A stretch of DNA of 64,000 nucleotides, taken from the NCBI RefSeq assembly GCF_947507565.1, contig NC_089188.1:1736001-1800000 (forward strand), written 5' to 3'. Both the position numbers and the translations under genes were made by a program. This DNA is from Oscarella lobularis (Eukaryota; Porifera; Homoscleromorpha; Homosclerophorida; Oscarellidae). Below are positions 33,301 to 44,883 of the stretch, piece by piece; the first letter of the stretch is position 1, and each line of letters begins with the position of its first letter. The notes under the pieces are model-generated. The model did not search any database and was not told the origin of the DNA. It was given only the letters and a program-made list of their open reading frames with translations.

Positions 33301-36300
33301 TCAATCTAAGAAGAAATATTTATCTATAATTAAAAAATCTGTATTATTGCTACCTCCATTTGCTTTGAACCTTCTTCTAAATCACTATCCCTTGCCAATT
33401 CCCTCATTTTGGTCTAAAAGCAAGATTTGATATTAATTAATTAAAAGAGCCTCGTTAATGCTACCTTCATTTCATCATTCGTAATCTAAAGAGAAATATA
33501 TTTACCCATTCTTAAAAATGTCCATTATTGTTACCTTTAAAATCTGATTTTCAGTTTCCACTTTATTCATTTTCATCTAAAAGCAATATTTGCAATAAAT
33601 TAAAGAGCTCCATTACTGCCCTCGTTTGAACGTTCAAACCAGTTGTACAGCCTTCCCCACTTATCTCTACTCTAACCCCCCGTTTGAACGTTTAAACCCG
33701 TTGTACAGCCTCCCCCACTTATCTCTACTCTAACACCCGTTTGAACGTTCAAACCCGTTGTACAGCCTTCCCCACTTATCTCCCCGTTTGAACGTTCAAA
33801 CCCATTGTACAGCCTTCCCCATATCTCTACACAACCAACCCCCGTTTGAACGTTCGAACCCCCGTTTGAACGTCTAAACCCGTTGTACCCGTTTGAACGT
33901 TCAAACCCGTTGTACAGCCTTCCGCACTTATCTCTACACAACCAACCCCCCGTTTGAACGTTCGAACCCCCGTTTGAACGTTCAAACCCGTTGTACAGCC
34001 TTCCTCACTTATCTCTACTCTAACCCCACGTTTGAACGTTCAAACCCGTTGTACAGCCTTCCTCACTTATCTCTACACAACCAACCCCCGTTTGAACGTT
34101 CGAACCCCCGTTTGAACGTTTAAACCCGTTGTACCCGTTTGAACGTTCAAACCCGTTGTACAGCCTTCCCCACTTATCTCTACTCTAACCCCACGTTTGA
34201 ACGTTCAAACCCGTTGTACAGCCTTCCTCACTTATCTCTACTCTAACCCCCGCTGTATTATACTAAGGAGACCTCAAATAACGGATGTATGATCGAACAT
34301 TCGAAGGGTTTGAACGTTCGAAGGGTTCGAACATTCAAATCCTTCGAACGTTCGAAAGGTTTGAACGTTCGAAAGTTCGAAAGGTTCGAACGTTCGAAGG
34401 GTTTGAACGTCGAACCCCCGTTCGAACCCCCCTTCGAAGGCGTTCGAACGTTCGAACAAGGCATTCAAACGTTCGAACAAGGCATTTGAACGTTCGAACC
34501 AGGCATTCGAACGTTCGAACCAGGCATTGGAACGTTCGAACCAGCAATTCGAACGTTCGAAGCAGGCATTCGAACGTTCGAACAAGGCGTTCGAAAGTTC
34601 GAACCAGGCATTTGAACGTTCGAACGTGGGTTCAAACGTTCGAACGGGTGTTTGAACGTTCGAAGGTTCGAACGGTTCGAACGGTTGGAACGTTCGAACG
34701 GGGGTTCGAACGTTCGAACGGGGGTTCGAACGTTCGAACGGGGGTTCGAAAGTTCAAGTGGGGGTTTGAACGTTCGAACGGTTTGAACGTTCGAAAGGTT
34801 CGAACGTTCGAAGGGTTCGAACATTGGAAAATACGAAGGATTTGAACCTTTGAAGGGTTCGAACATTCGAAGGAACGATCTAACGGTTCGAACGTTCGAA
34901 CGGGTGTAGAACCTTTACTCGTAGTACACTAAGGAGACCTCAAATATCGGCTGTATTAAACTAAGGAGACCTCAAATATCGGCCGTATTATACTAAGGAG
35001 ACCTCAAATATCAGCTGTATTATACTAAGGAGACCTCAAATATCGGATGTATGATCGAACATTCGAAGGGTTCGAACATTCAAATCGTTCGAACGTTCGA
35101 AAGGTTCGAACGTTCGAAGGGTTCGAACGTCGAACCCCCGTTCGAGCGTTCGAAAGGTTCGAACGTTCGAAGGGTTCGAACGTCGAACCCCCGTTCGAGC
35201 GTTCGAACGTCGAACCCCCGTTCGAGCGTTCGAACCCCGGTTCGAACGTTCGAACACCCCGTTCGAACGTTCGAACCCCCCTTCGAACGTTCGAACACCA
35301 CGTTCGAACGTTCGAACACCCCGTTCGAACGTTCGAAGTGTTTGAACATTCGAAGGGTTCGAACGTTCGAAAGGTTCGAACGTTTGAAGGGTTCGAACGT
35401 TCGAACAAGGCGTTCGAACGTTCGAACAAGGCGTTCGAACGTTCGAACAAGGCATTCGAACGTTCGAACAAGGCATTCGAACGTTCGAACCAGGCATTCG
35501 AACGTTCGAACCAGGCATTCGAACGTTCGAACAAGGCGTTCGAAAGTTCGAACCAGACATTCGAACGTTCGAACGGGTGTTTGAACGTTCGAACCAGGCA
35601 TTCGAACGTTCGAACGGGGGTTCAAACGTTCGAACGGGTGTTTGAACATTCGAATGTTCGAACGGTTCAAACGTTCGAACGGGTGTTCGAACGTTCGAAC
35701 GTTCGAAAAGGTGTTCGAACATTCGAACGGGGGTTCGAACGTTCAAGTGGGGGTTCGAACGTTCGAACGGGTGTTCGAACGGGTGTTCGAACGGGTGTTC
35801 GAACGGGCGTTCGAAGGTTCGAACGTTAGAACGGTTCGAACGGGTGTTCGAACGGGTGTTCGAACGTTCGAACGTTCGAACGTTCGAAAGGGTGTTCGAA
35901 CGTTCGAAGGGTTCGAACATGGGAAAATTCGAAGGTTTGACGAAGGGTTCAAACGTTCAAAGGATTCGAACATTCGAAGGGTTCGAACGTTCGAAGGGTT
36001 CGAACGTTTGAAGGGTTCGAACATTCAAAGGGTTTGAACATTCGAAGGAACGATCGAACGGTTCGAACGGTTCGAACGGTTCGAACGGTTCGAACGTTTG
36101 AACGGTTCGAAGGGTTCGAACATTCAAAGGGTTTGAACATTCGAAGGAACGATCGAACGGTTCGAACGGTTCGAACGGTTCGAACGTTTGAACGGTTCGA
36201 ACGGTTCGAACGTTCGAAAGGGTGTTCGAACGTTCGAACGGGTGTTCGAACGTCCAAACGGGTGTAGAACCTTTAACAAATATCGGATGTATGATCGAAC

Positions 36301-39300
36301 ATTCGAAGGGTTCGAACGTTCGAAAGGTTCGAACGTTCGAAGGGTTTGAACGTCGAACCCCCGTTCGAACGTTCGAACCGGGGTTCGAACGTTCGAACAC
36401 CCCGTTCGAACGTTTGAAACCCGTTCGAACGTTCGAACACCCCGTTCGAACGTTCGAAAGGTTCGAAAGTTTTAAGGGTTCGAACGTTCGAACGGGTGTT
36501 TGAACGTTAGAACGGGTGCCCCCCGTTTGAACGTTCAAACCCGTTGTACAGCCTTCCTCACTTATCTCTACACAACCAACCCCCGTTTGAACGTTCGAAC
36601 CCCCGTTTGAACGTTTAAACCCGTTGTACCCGTTTGAACGTTCAAACCCGTTGTACAGCCTTCCCCACTTATCTCTACTCTAACCCCACGTTTGAACGTT
36701 AAAACCCTTGTACAGCCTTCCTCACTTATCTCTACTCTAACCCCCGTTTGAACGTTCAAACCCATTGTACAGCCTTCCCCATATCTCTACACAACCAACC
36801 CCCGTTTGAACGTTTGAACCCCCGTTTGAACGTTTAAACCCGTTGTACAGCCTTCCCCACTTATCTCTACTCTAACCCCACGTTTGAACGTTAAAACCCT
36901 TGTACAGCCTTCCCCACTTATCTCTACTCTAACCCCCGTTTGAACGTTCAAACCCGTTGTACAGCCTTCCCCACTTATCTCTACCGTTTGAACGTTCAAA
37001 CCCGTTGTACAGCCTTCCTCACTTATCTCTACTCTAACCCCCCGTTTGAACGTTCAAACCCGTTGTACAGCCTTCCCCATATCTCTACACAACCAACCCC
37101 CGTTTGAACGTTCGAACCCCCGTTTGAACGTTCAAACCCGTTGTACAGCCTTCCTCACTTATCTCTACTCTAACCCCACGTTTAAACGTTCAAACCCATT
37201 GTACAGCCTTCCCCATATCTCTACACAACCAACCCCCGTTTGAACGTTCGAACCCCCGTTTGAACGTTCAAACCCGTTGTACAGCCTTCCCCACTTATCT
37301 CTACTCTAACCCCACGTTTGAACGTTCAAACCCGTTGTACAGCCTTCCTCACTTATCTCTACTCTAACCCCCGCTGTATTATACTAAGGAGACCTCAAAT
37401 AACGGATGTATGATCGAACATTCGAAGGGTTTGAACGTTCGAAGGGTTCGAACATTCAAATCCTTCGAACGTTCGAAAGGTTTGAACGTTCGAAAGTTCG
37501 AAAGGTTCGAACGTTCGAAGGGTTTGAACGTCGAACCCCCGTTCGAACCCCCCTTCGAAGGCGTTCGAACGTTCGAACAAGGCATTCAAACGTTCGAACA
37601 AGGCATTTGAACGTTCGAACCAGGCATTCGAACGTTCGAACCAGGCATTGGAACGTTCGAACCAGCAATTCGAACGTTCGAAGCAGGCATTCGAACGTTC
37701 GAACAAGGCGTTCGAAAGTTCGAACCAGGCATTTGAACGTTCGAACGTGGGTTCAAACGTTCGAACGGGTGTTTGAACGTTCGAAGGTTCGAACGGTTCG
37801 AACGGTTGGAACGTTCGAACGGGGGTTCGAACGTTCGAACGGGGGTTCGAACGTTCGAACGGGGGTTCGAAAGTTCAAGTGGGGGTTTGAACGTTCGAAC
37901 GGTTTGAACGTTCGAAAGGTTCGAACGTTCGAAGGGTTCGAACATTGGAAAATACGAAGGATTTGAACCTTTGAAGGGTTCGAACATTCGAAGGAACGAT
38001 CTAACGGTTCGAACGTTCGAACGGGTGTAGAACCTTTACTCGTAGTACACTAAGGAGACCTCAAATATCGGCTGTATTAAACTAAGGAGACCTCAAATAT
38101 CGGCCGTATTATACTAAGGAGACCTCAAATATCAGCTGTATTATACTAAGGAGACCTCAAATATCGGATGTATGATCGAACATTCGAAGGGTTCGAACAT
38201 TCAAATCGTTCGAACGTTCGAAAGGTTCGAACGTTCGAAGGGTTCGAACGTCGAACCCCCGTTCGAGCGTTCGAACGTCGAACCCCCGTTCGAGCGTTCG
38301 AACCCCGGTTCGAACGTTCGAACACCCCGTTCGAACGTTCGAACCCCCCTTCGAACGTTCGAACACCACGTTCGAACGTTCGAACACCCCGTTCGAACGT
38401 TCGAAGTGTTTGAACATTCGAAGGGTTCGAACGTTCGAAAGGTTCGAACGTTTGAAGGGTTCGAACGTTCGAACAAGGCGTTCGAACGTTCGAACAAGGC
38501 GTTCGAACGTTCGAACAAGGCATTCGAACGTTCGAACAAGGCATTCGAACGTTCGAACCAGGCATTCGAACGTTCGAACCAGGCATTCGAACGTTCGAAC
38601 AAGGCGTTCGAAAGTTCGAACCAGACATTCGAACGTTCGAACGGGTGTTTGAACGTTCGAACCAGGCATTCGAACGTTCGAACGGGGGTTCAAACGTTCG
38701 AACGGGTGTTTGAACATTCGAATGTTCGAACGGTTCAAACGTTCGAACGGGTGTTCGAACGTTCGAACGTTCGAAAAGGTGTTCGAACATTCGAACGGGG
38801 GTTCGAACGTTCAAGTGGGGGTTCGAACGTTCGAACGGGTGTTCGAACGGGTGTTCGAACGGGTGTTCGAACGGGCGTTCGAAGGTTCGAACGTTAGAAC
38901 GGTTCGAACGGGTGTTCGAACGGGTGTTCGAACGTTCGAACGTTCGAACGTTCGAAAGGGTGTTCGAACGTTCGAAGGGTTCGAACATGGGAAAATTCGA
39001 AGGTTTGACGAAGGGTTCAAACGTTCAAAGGATTCGAACATTCGAAGGGTTCGAACGTTCGAAGGGTTCGAACGTTTGAAGGGTTCGAACATTCAAAGGG
39101 TTTGAACATTCGAAGGAACGATCGAACGGTTCGAACGGTTCGAACGGTTCGAACGGTTCGAACGTTTGAACGGTTCGAAGGGTTCGAACATTCAAAGGGT
39201 TTGAACATTCGAAGGAACGATCGAACGGTTCGAACGGTTCGAACGGTTCGAACGTTTGAACGGTTCGAACGGTTCGAACGTTCGAAAGGGTGTTCGAACG

Positions 39301-41477
39301 TTCGAACGGGTGTTCGAACGTCCAAACGGGTGTAGAACCTTTAACAAATATCGGATGTATGATCGAACATTCGAAGGGTTCGAACGTTCGAAAGGTTCGA
39401 ACGTTCGAAGGGTTTGAACGTCGAACCCCCGTTCGAACGTTCGAACCGGGGTTCGAACGTTCGAACACCCCGTTCGAACGTTTGAAACCCGTTCGAACGT
39501 TCGAACACCCCGTTCGAACGTTCGAAAGGTTCGAAAGTTTTAAGGGTTCGAACGTTCGAACGGGTGTTTGAACGTTAGAACGGGTGCCCCCCGTTTGAAC
39601 GTTCAAACCCGTTGTACAGCCTTCCTCACTTATCTCTACACAACCAACCCCCGTTTGAACGTTCGAACCCCCGTTTGAACGTTTAAACCCGTTGTACCCG
39701 TTTGAACGTTCAAACCCGTTGTACAGCCTTCCCCACTTATCTCTACTCTAACCCCACGTTTGAACGTTAAAACCCTTGTACAGCCTTCCTCACTTATCTC
39801 TACTCTAACCCCCGTTTGAACGTTCAAACCCATTGTACAGCCTTCCCCATATCTCTACACAACCAACCCCCGTTTGAACGTTTGAACCCCCGTTTGAACG
39901 TTTAAACCCGTTGTACAGCCTTCCCCACTTATCTCTACTCTAACCCCACGTTTGAACGTTAAAACCCTTGTACAGCCTTCCCCACTTATCTCTACTCTAA
40001 CCCCCGTTTGAACGTTCAAACCCGTTGTACAGCCTTCCCCACTTATCTCTACCGTTTGAACGTTCAAACCCGTTGTACAGCCTTCCTCACTTATCTCTAC
40101 TCTAACCCCCCGTTTGAACGTTCAAACCCGTTGTACAGCCTTCCCCATATCTCTACACAACCAACCCCCGTTTGAACGTTCGAACCCCCGTTTGAACGTT
40201 CAAACCCGTTGTACAGCCTTCCTCACTTATCTCTACTCTAACCCCACGTTTAAACGTTCAAACCCATTGTACAGCCTTCCCCATATCTCTACACAACCAA
40301 CCCCCGTTTGAACGTTCGAACCCCCGTTTGAACGTTCAAACCCGTTGTACAGCCTTCCCCACTTATCTCTACTCTAACCCCACGTTTGAACGTTCAAACC
40401 CGTTGTACAGCCTTCCTCACTTATCTCTACTCTAACCCCCCGTTTGAACGTTCAAACCCGTTGTACAGCCTTCCTCACGTATCTCTACTCTAACCCCCCC
40501 GTTTGAACGTTCAAACCCGTTGTACATCCTTCCCCACTTATACTGCTACATGTACTAATAATTTCAAGGAAAATTACTCTCGGGGTCCACAACTAATAAT
40601 TTCAAAGACAAACCTTCATCTCGATCTAAAAAGAAATATTTACCCATAATTAAAAAAAATCTCTATTACTGTTACCTCCAATTGCTTTGAGCCTTCTCTT
40701 AAATCACTGTTTTCTTTCTCCAATTCTCTCATTTTGGTCTAAAAACAAGATTTGATATTAATTAAAAGAGCCTAATTACTGCTACCTTCATTTCATCTAA
40801 AAAGAAAGATTTACCCATCATCCTTTATTGTTACCTTTATTTTCTGATTTTCAGTTTCCACTTCATTCATTTTCATCTAAAAGCAATATTTGCAATAAAT
40901 TAATTAAAAAATCTCTATTACTGTTACCTCCATTTGCTTTGAGCCTTCTTTTAAGTCTCTATTTTCCCTTTCCATTTCCCTCATTTTGGTCTAAAAGCAT
41001 CATTGCAAATACGTATAGGTTATTATGTCATTCAGGGCACGAGGGGCGTGAATGCACAACCATGGATTATTCTATAAGTCATTAATAACATAGCCGTGAC
41101 TCTCCTGGTCGAGAGTCACGTGCCATGTATTACATACTTACACGAACGTCCTCCCGCGAGTCATGGGCGGAGCTCGATTGTTGACGGTCCCGGGCCTCTG
41201 TCGTCGTCGAACGGCCGGTCGATTGAGCGGCGCCACGTGCACTCGCTGGCTTCGATGCGCCCCGCCCGGTCGATTGAGCGGCGCCACGTGCACTCGCTGG
41301 CTTCGATGCGCCCCGCCCGGTCGATTGAGCGGCGCCACGTGCACTCGCTGGCTTCGATGCCCCCCGCCCTGTCGATTGGGCGGCGCCACGTGCACTCGAT
41401 GTGCCGCGCCCGGTCAATTGGGCGGTGCCACGTGCCCTCGCTGGCTTGAATGCTCCGCGCTGACTTCTCTCGCTCAT
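30344..41477 (-). CDS. Coiled-coil protein built from tandem small exons, with proline-rich and 17-residue-repeat segments
   Basis: All pieces lie on the minus strand and look spliced together; the single-gene model is inference. Exon 1 (41477 to about 41,137) starts MSERSQRGAF, holds four to five copies of a 17-residue repeat (ARGAAQSTGRGASKPAS) and ends at a GTAAGT donor. It is followed by repeated small exons. 60- or 63-nt types read TKMRELERENSDLKEGSKQM (e.g. 40,930, 40,680, 33,110, 32,120, 31670-31732). A 42-nt type reads MKMNKVETENQKLK (40,840, 33,530, 32,470). 12-21-nt microexons read like ITNDEMK or IDEMK. Next is a Pro-rich exon (SPPPPLSPPPP, 31,210-31,410), then RRIQELELRAVTCRG, VPAQVILPCEE, FVFLRRHVHPNEKRHW, KMLQVLRQ and LYHPEIKTPNEIYTSIAPGL, ending MHAFIEM. 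The C-terminal domain is not recognised. Large introns hold the palindromic satellite. One copy of the microexon type (near 40,790) appears to be 11 nt and would break frame. Confidence 0.45.
31220..31370. repeat. GGTGGTGAT-type trinucleotide repeat inside an exon
   Basis: A run of GGT/GAT triplets is read on the minus strand as Pro-rich SPPPPL repeats. The tract keeps the frame, and a GT donor and an AG acceptor flank it. Confidence 0.8.
32570..32965. repeat. Tandem array of ~57-bp unit with TTTGAACGTTCAAA palindrome (block 1)
   Basis: The unit has a perfect palindrome TTTGAACGTTCAAA plus CCCGTTGTACAGCCTTCCCC and ACTTATCTCTACTCTAACCC. It lies in an intron of the coiled-coil gene. Confidence 0.9.
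33619..34252. repeat. Tandem array of ~57-bp palindrome-bearing unit (block 2, left part)
   Basis: Same unit as 32570-32965, with variants that lose the CTCTAAC segment or carry TTTGAACGTTCGAA. It leads into the large duplicated block. Confidence 0.9.
34253..37373. repeat. Palindromic satellite block, first copy of a 3.1-kb tandem duplication
   Basis: It starts with TATTATACTAAGGAGACCTC, then about 2.2 kb dominated by GAACGTTC and TTCGAA palindromes in runs (GTTCGAACGTTCGAAC). It returns to the 57-bp unit from about 36,520. Both strands stay open over hundreds of bases because the core is self-complementary; the resulting FERSN/VRTFE frames are not genes. Confidence 0.9.
34921..35046. repeat. 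32-bp tandem repeat with CTAAGGAGACCTCAAATATC
   Basis: Four adjacent copies with a spacing of 32 bases interrupt the GAACGTTC array. A single copy sits at 34,253 and the block recurs at about 38,042-38,167 in the second duplicate. Confidence 0.85.
37374..40441. repeat. Palindromic satellite block, second copy of the 3.1-kb duplication
   Basis: Nearly identical to 34253-37373. The offset is 3121 bases at the left and 3068 at the right. The 53-base difference is a missing monomer near 38,270 (first copy about 35,140-35,193). Single monomer variants are otherwise copied in order, so the duplication is recent. Confidence 0.9.
40442..40550. repeat. Tail of the 57-bp unit array
   Basis: Two more 57-bp units follow, then sequence matching 32,960-33,180 (array end plus next exon). 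Array and exon were therefore copied as one module. Confidence 0.8.
41214..41440. repeat. 51-bp tandem repeat, coding on the minus strand
   Basis: Four to five copies of a 51-base unit containing GCGGCGCCACGTGCACTCGC. Each has a CACGTG E-box and encodes 17 residues in the proposed first exon of the coiled-coil gene. Confidence 0.85.
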
Positions 41478-41619
41478 CGTAAAGCTAGCGAACAGGGCGA
41501 AAAGGGAACGAGAAGGGAAGTGCAATAACCTAGCGCACGTTACGGGGTGGTTCGAACGAAAAAAAACCCGGGGGTTTGCTAAGCCCTACTGTAAGACGGC
41601 CCGGATACTGAGAAGTAGC
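41478..41619. promoter_or_regulatory. Short head-to-head interval (coiled-coil gene / DCN1-like)
   Basis: About 142 bases separate the proposed start codons on opposite strands. A shared promoter is an inference from spacing. Confidence 0.25.
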
Positions 41620-42752
41620 ATGGTAAGAATCGCTTCTAGCGCTCTGAATGGGCAGTCAACAAAGTTGTGATTGCGCTCTAGCACAAGCTAAAGCCCTCGC
41701 AGCGAGAAAAAGTTCAGCGATTCATCGCCTTCACGAATACGAGCGAAAGAACGGCCATTCATTGCCTCTCGCAGCACGAATGGCGACTCGACATATCGAC
41801 GGACAACTACTTCATCAATCCGGATCGCTACTACAAGGAAACGCGAATCACAGCGGACAAGAAAAAGCTAAACCAAACATTCGACAAATTCCGAGGCAAG
41901 TGACCACACCCACGACGAAAAACGCTCGCGAACACGTCGCATTCATTCAGACTCCGTCGAAGAGGACAAAATATTGGCGGACGGCGTCAGCAAATTTTGC
42001 GACAGTCTCGCGTTGGATCCAACGAGTCGAACCGTGCTGATTATAGCGTGGAAATTCAAGGCGGCGACCCAGTGCGAATTCACCCGAAAGGAATTCGTCG
42101 AAGGAATGGCCGATTTAGGGTGGGGTTGGTCGTGAAATGGGGAGTGGGCGTGGTTTTGAAATTACTCTTTTTCCCAGATGCGATAGTCTAGATAAGTTGA
42201 AATTCAAATTGCCCATGCTCGATGCCGAACTGCGCGACTCGCGAAAGTTTAAGGATTTTTACCAGTTCACCTTTATGTTTGCGAGAACGCCTGGCCAAAA
42301 GGGCTTAGGTTAGCGAGTCGATTCGATCCCTTCGCTGACGCGCGAGAACGCTTTGCGTCGTTTTTCCTCTAGAATTAGAAATGGCGATTGCCTATTGGAA
42401 TTTAATATTGAAGGATCGATTCAAGTTTCTCGATTTGTGGTGTACGTTTCTGCAGGTGAGACGACGCGGGAGTTTCTCTTGTGCGTGCCGATTCCGATTC
42501 TCCTTATTAGGAAAATCATAAGCGTTCCATACCGAAAGACACGTGGAATCTCCTTCTGGATTTCTGCGTTATGATCAATGATGACATGTCAAACTATGAC
42601 GAAGAAGGTTAGCAGCAGCGGCAGCATTGATTGCCTTTCCTCTATTTGTTTTTTTTCTGTCTCTAGGCGCCTGGCCCGTGCTCATAGACGATTTCGTTGA
42701 GTGGGCGCGTCCGAGGACTTCACTGTCAGGACGAAAGCAGACAGCTGTTTGA
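41620..42752 (+). CDS. DCUN1D1: DCN1-like protein (defective in cullin neddylation)
   Basis: A co-E3 that promotes NEDD8 transfer to cullins. Exon 2 starts at 41703 with [20 protein letters not shown] and [17 protein letters not shown], a UBA-like domain. The potentiating-neddylation domain follows: [129 protein letters not shown]. It ends KQTAV at TGA 42752. This matches DCUN1D1/2-type proteins almost end to end. The start is tentative: ATG 41620 is immediately followed by a GTAAG donor and joins exon 2 in phase, giving MREKVQRF, so exon 1 would carry only the start codon. Introns are 50-80 bases. CUL3 lies 3.7 kb downstream on the same strand. Confidence 0.9.
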
Positions 42753-42931
42753 TGGTTTGAACCTGTGTCTCTCGCTCTGCCTTTTTGCCATAGTAAAATA
42801 ATGGGTCTGTACACAGACGGTATTTTCGTTAGTAAAAAAATTACGTATGCAGCAAGAAAGCAATCAGTCTAGAAAAGTAGAGTTCCTGAATATTATTAAT
42901 CTTAATTGGTTGGTAGGATAGATGGGGTTTT

Positions 42932-44883
42932 TCATTTTCGTTTTCCTTTCTTTTTCTTCTTCTTTCCGAGCAACTTTTTCTTCTTTTTCACTGACCCTAA
43001 TTTGACGATCTTTGCAAAGAGCTCGTGTTCAATGCAGTGCGTAACCGTAAGGCAAATGGGAGAAAGCGAAGCTAAGGCACAAAAAAAAGCCAGAGAGATA
43101 TGAGTAAGAAGAGTACACCGCTAGAGACAAATCTTTCCGACCTTCCTTCCTAGCTTCGAGCGCGGTCAATAGTTCCCTCGCAGCAGGCTCTCCTATGAGA
43201 TTTCCACAGAGATTAATCTCGCGAAGAATTGCGGAGGCTTCAATCCACCTAGGCCCAGACTGGTTACCACGACAGCTCACAGGTTCTCACACTCGCCCGT
43301 GCTAGCTCGCTTTGGTATGCTCTACTTAGCCAAGACTAACATTGTGACTGGTGAAGTCTATCATACTCCAGCAGGCTAGCCACTGTTTTAAGTAAACCGG
43401 CCATAACCTTAACTTTTTTTTACCTTCTCACTAAACGCATAGAGACGACTGGTGCGTACTTTCCTCCCTTGCCGTGAACGTCGATCCCATTGTCCTCCAC
43501 GTTCATGTACTTCAGAGGCGGCAACGGCGGCGACGGGACGAGGTATCCGTTCAAATCGCCGTAGTCCAATTTTCCCATGTCTTCTTTTTCTTCCATCAGC
43601 TTCGCCTGAAGGGGCCCGAGCGCCGCTCTCTCCTTCCGCTTCTCGGCCTCGCGTTCGGCGAACTCTTTTAGCTGTTCCCGTCGGTTTTTCTCGTGAATCG
43701 ATCGCGACTCAAGCGCTTCGATATATGGATTGATCAGCTGGATGAGTCCGTCGCACTGGAGACTATTTCCGCCCAGAGACAGCTCACTACAAAGGACGAA
43801 GAGTCGCTTAGAGTACACCTAGTACATCCCCAGCTTACCTTATCCCCGAAGTTAGTATGGCTTGTCCCAACTTCTCGCCCACAGCTGGCGTCAGACCGCA
43901 AAAATCCATGCTCAAATACTGGAGAACGTAATTGCCAGCGATACCGTCGCACATGACGAGGCAACCTTCGTCTCCGAACCTGATTATTAACCACAGTAGC
44001 GCAGACAGAAAAACAGCGTCCAAGGGGGTCCTACCTGTTGTGACTGACATTTAGACGAACTAAAGACCCCAAGCGTATGCTCCTTTTCCGCGAAGTAAAA
44101 CGCATAATTTCACAAAAAGCATCGCGTATTTTTCACTAACCGGATTATTCGTTTCAAACCGAAAGCAGTCAGCGACGTGCTGAGAAACGTCAGAAGCTCC
44201 AGATTCCGTCTACCCGCATCGGTTTCCATGCACAAAGCCTAAGCAGAAACGTACATCAAACAGGAAGTCATTTGCGGTCTAAATCTATAATGCCCTAATG
44301 AATTGTTGATTAGTCTACTTTTAGCCATATAAGGCACGGAAGTCCAGTGTAAATAGGCTGTAACAGTAGGTCAATGTTTGCATGAAGAGACTTACTAAAT
44401 TAGTCGCGTCCATGTCGGTGACGCGGACACCCCAAACGCACAGCTCCTTGACGTAATCGTAATAGATCTCCTGCACGGCTTTCAGCCAGTCTGCAAAGAC
44501 GACTGGAGGATAAACGGATTGGGAAAATCTTGAGGCCGGCTCGAGAGTAAACTAAAAAGCGATCGAGCCAGAATTTACTACGTACGCCTTCCCCTTTTCG
44601 CTGCTCGTCTCACTTTTGTAACTGCTTTGTCTTCTTCTGCCTTTTCCTTGCAATTGGCCATGATTTCCGCTACGGGTGTCGAATTTCTTTCCTTGCATAT
44701 ACGCACGTAGGCTTTGTGAAATTGTTGCGTTGCTTCGCCCGGCGATCGAATCTTTTTTGCGCCCAGAAGTGGCTTGGTTTTCTTTCCCTTCTTCTTTCCT
44801 TTGCCTTTTTTGCCTTTTTTGCCTTTTCCCTTCTTTCTGCCGGCGATCTTGCCGCCTTTAGCCTTTTTACGAATTGCTGGCAT
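42932..44883 (-). CDS. Leucine-rich repeat protein with lysine-rich ends
   Basis: The start MPAIRKKAKGGKIAGRKKGK is followed by more KKG repeats and RSPGEATQQFHKAYVRICKE. Then, exon by exon: LCVWGVRVTDMDATNL, ALCMETDAGRRNLELLTFLS, LTAFGLKRIIR, FGDEGCLVMCDGIAGNYVLQ, YLSMDFCGLTPAVGEKLGQA, LSLGGNSLQCDGLIQLI, a charged helix (NRREQLKEFAEREAEKRKER), YMNVEDNGIDVHGKGG, and ILREINLCGNLIGEPAAREL. The end is Lys-rich (GSVKKKKKLLGKKKKKKGKR, TGA at 42932). The repeats are of the ribonuclease-inhibitor type (LxxLxLxxN with helix). No orthologue is named with confidence. The 3' ends of this gene and DCN1-like converge. Confidence 0.7.

Noticed and set aside
34285-36500. Heat-shock element array (GAAnnTTC)
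   Set aside because: GAACGTTC contains one GAAnnTTC pair, but the next GAA follows without the two-base gap, so the 5-base phasing of a heat-shock element is lost.
34300-36500. tRNA T-loop-like GGTTCGAA matches
   Set aside because: GGTTCGAA here is part of the satellite; no cloverleaf arms accompany it.
34274-39606. Long FERSN/VRTFE repeat frames on both strands
   Set aside because: They follow from the self-complementary GAACGTTC array, which lies in introns of the minus-strand gene.
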